Positions 63,013 through 64,000 of a stretch of 64,000 nucleotides of DNA are shown here, one piece after another. Position numbers and translations under genes: made by a program. This DNA comes from an uncultured Eubacteriales bacterium (GTDB lineage: Bacteria > Bacillota > Clostridia > Oscillospirales > Acutalibacteraceae). Every line of letters starts with the position of its first letter. Within the stretch, counting starts at the first letter, position 1. The notes under the pieces are model-generated. The model did not search any database, was not told the origin of the DNA, and was given only the letters and a program-made list of their open reading frames with translations. The DNA lies in the NCBI GenBank assembly GCA_900314795.1, contig OMWP01000002.1, positions 29,478-93,477 on the forward strand. Reading direction: 5' to 3'.

Positions 63013-63873
63013 TTGATCGAAATCTATTTGCTCGAACAGTTAGCGGCGTTCGCAAAGCACGGCACGCTCTCCAAAGCCGCAGAGGAACTGCTTATCAGCC
63101 AGCCTGCGCTCTCGCGCTCGATGAAGAAACTGGAGGAAGAATTCGGCGTAACGCTCTTTGTGCGTGAGAATAAGAAAATCTCACTGAATGAGACGGGTCA
63201 GCTTGCCGCGGCATTGGCGCAGTCGCAGGTGAACCAAAACAAAGAGATGATCAGCCGCGTGATCGCCTTTGACCGCAGTCTGCACAGTATCCGCATAGGA
63301 GCGTGCGCTCCCCAGCCGATGACGGACCTCATGCCGATCCTGCAGGATCACTTCGGCGATATGACGATCTCCTCGGAGTTGGTGTATGGCGAAAAGCTAT
63401 TGAGCGGTATGCAGAACGGCGCCTATCAGATCGGCATCGTCCGCGCACCGATCGAGGACAGCGGACTGTTCTTTCAGCGTTATACGACCGAGCATCTTTA
63501 TATCGTTGTCCCTGAGAGCCATCGGCTTGCTGAGAAAGAGAGCGTGAAATTCAGCGACCTCGCAGGTGAAAAATTCCTGCTCTATCAGCATATCGGCTTT
63601 TGGAAAAGCGTGTGCGAGGAATATATGAGCGATACCACCTTCCTCATCCAGCCCGACCGCGAGACATTTGCTGACTTGGTGATGAACACTGATTACCCTG
63701 CTTTTTCGTCCGATGTTATTCTCAAAGCCAGCGGCACACCGAACGGACGAATTGCCATCCCAATCGACGAAGAAAAGGCACGCTATACCTTCTATATCGC
63801 GTGCCGTAATGAGGATAAGCGAAAATACGCTTCATTCTTTAACTCCATCCGTTCGGAAATTATTAACAGATAA
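63013..63873 (+). CDS. LysR-family transcriptional regulator, TTG start
   Basis: 286 residues. The N-terminal HTH is TLSKAAEELLISQPALSRSM; the C-terminal part is an inducer-binding domain (QIGIVRAPIEDSGLFFQ, YTFYIACRNEDKRKY). The start must be the TTG at 63013, since no in-frame ATG or GTG is placed as well and GGTGGTG lies seven bases upstream; the product begins MIEIYLLEQLA. It is divergent from the redox/esterase cluster and probably controls its twin promoters. Confidence 0.9.
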   Translation: MIEIYLLEQLAAFAKHGTLSKAAEELLISQPALSRSMKKLEEEFGVTLFVRENKKISLNETGQLAAALAQSQVNQNKEMISRVIAFDRSLHSIRIGACAPQPMTDLMPILQDHFGDMTISSELVYGEKLLSGMQNGAYQIGIVRAPIEDSGLFFQRYTTEHLYIVVPESHRLAEKESVKFSDLAGEKFLLYQHIGFWKSVCEEYMSDTTFLIQPDRETFADLVMNTDYPAFSSDVILKASGTPNGRIAIPIDEEKARYTFYIACRNEDKRKYASFFNSIRSEIINR

Positions 63874-63904
63874 CAAATACAAAAACTCCGACTCAGTAAT
63901 CTGA

Positions 63905-64000
63905 ACAGCTCCGTAAAAAGTAGACAATAGAAAAACAGCACCTCCTATGGTAAAATAAAGATACCATAGGAGGTCATTTTTATGAGCAGGAAATATCGAC
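63905..64000 (+). mobile_element. Possible left end of an insertion sequence
   Basis: A GTAGACAATAG string near 63920 resembles the ends of some IS3-family elements. A perfect inverted repeat, ACCTCCTATGGTA / TACCATAGGAGGT, at 63941-63974 overlaps a GGAGG ribosome site. An ATG at 63982 opens MSRKYR before the window ends, a start typical of small transposase OrfA proteins. The identity is tentative. Confidence 0.35.
63982..64000 (+). CDS. Partial gene at the window edge (MSRKYR)
   Basis: ATG with GGAGG eight bases upstream; six codons are visible. It could be an IS transposase subunit, but this is too short to prove. Confidence 0.35.

Overview
The window looks like chromosome from a spore-forming, starch-degrading member of the Ruminococcus / Oscillospiraceae group (Firmicutes). 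The evidence is a secreted dockerin-bearing pullulanase with CBM26-like starch-binding modules, three further dockerin proteins ending in or near the sequence GIGKPIE or IGEPI, a complete Firmicutes-type glycogen operon with both glgC and glgD, a cotJABC spore-coat operon, RNase Y, and intergenic palindromic repeats of the kind common in gut Ruminococcaceae. Ruminococcus bromii or a relative is a reasonable guess, but no marker gene settles the species.

Layout. 0-3 kb: a Zn/Cd-type P1B ATPase and its ArsR/SmtB repressor on the minus strand, with a clear promoter and 10-6-10 operator. 3-4 kb: HAD phosphatase and ASCH protein. 4.2-10.4 kb: glycogen operon glgB-glgC-glgD-glgA (minus). 11-15.5 kb: RNase Y, a PflX-like radical SAM protein, a DUF6514-like protein and a ROK-like protein whose motifs appear circularly permuted. 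15.7-19.9 kb: the large pullulanase. 20-24 kb: an HD (SpoT-like) hydrolase, a STAS-kinase fusion and a PP2C phosphatase-anti-sigma kinase fusion. 23.9-28.6 kb (minus): small alarmone synthetase, two-component system and three membrane or DUF genes. 28.9-30 kb: cotJABC. 30-41 kb: dockerin lipase-like protein, zinc-ribbon protein, amidohydrolase, GNAT, HtrA, DUF2975/HTH pair, a lipoprotein, murC and an rlmD-type methyltransferase. 41.1-44 kb: an AT-rich two-gene island encoding eight zinc ribbons around a Vsr-like nuclease, plus a DUF5677-like protein. 44-51.5 kb: acyltransferase, dockerin-CotH protein, AraC/MATE divergent pair, and a GPH sugar symporter interrupted by an in-frame TAA. 51.9-57.9 kb: HxlR- and LysR-controlled redox genes and a PfkB kinase. 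58-63.9 kb: a flavodoxin / aldo-keto reductase / Fe-alcohol dehydrogenase cluster with two decayed genes and a divergent LysR gene. The window ends in what may be the start of an insertion sequence.

How it fits together. Extracellular starch is debranched by the pullulanase, which could dock on a cohesin scaffold (no cohesin is encoded here), while intracellular glucose is stored by the Glg enzymes. Signalling genes (SpoT-like HD, small alarmone synthetase, STAS/PP2C partner-switching proteins, two-component system) and spore-coat genes sit close together. The last 12 kb is rich in small flavin and NADPH redox enzymes under local regulators, and it shows repeated gene decay.

The strongest candidates for something new are the zinc-ribbon nuclease / DUF5677 island, the circularly permuted ROK-like protein, and a duplicated promoter-operator module in the LysR-linked redox cluster. 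All functional statements come from reading motifs by eye; no database search was run.
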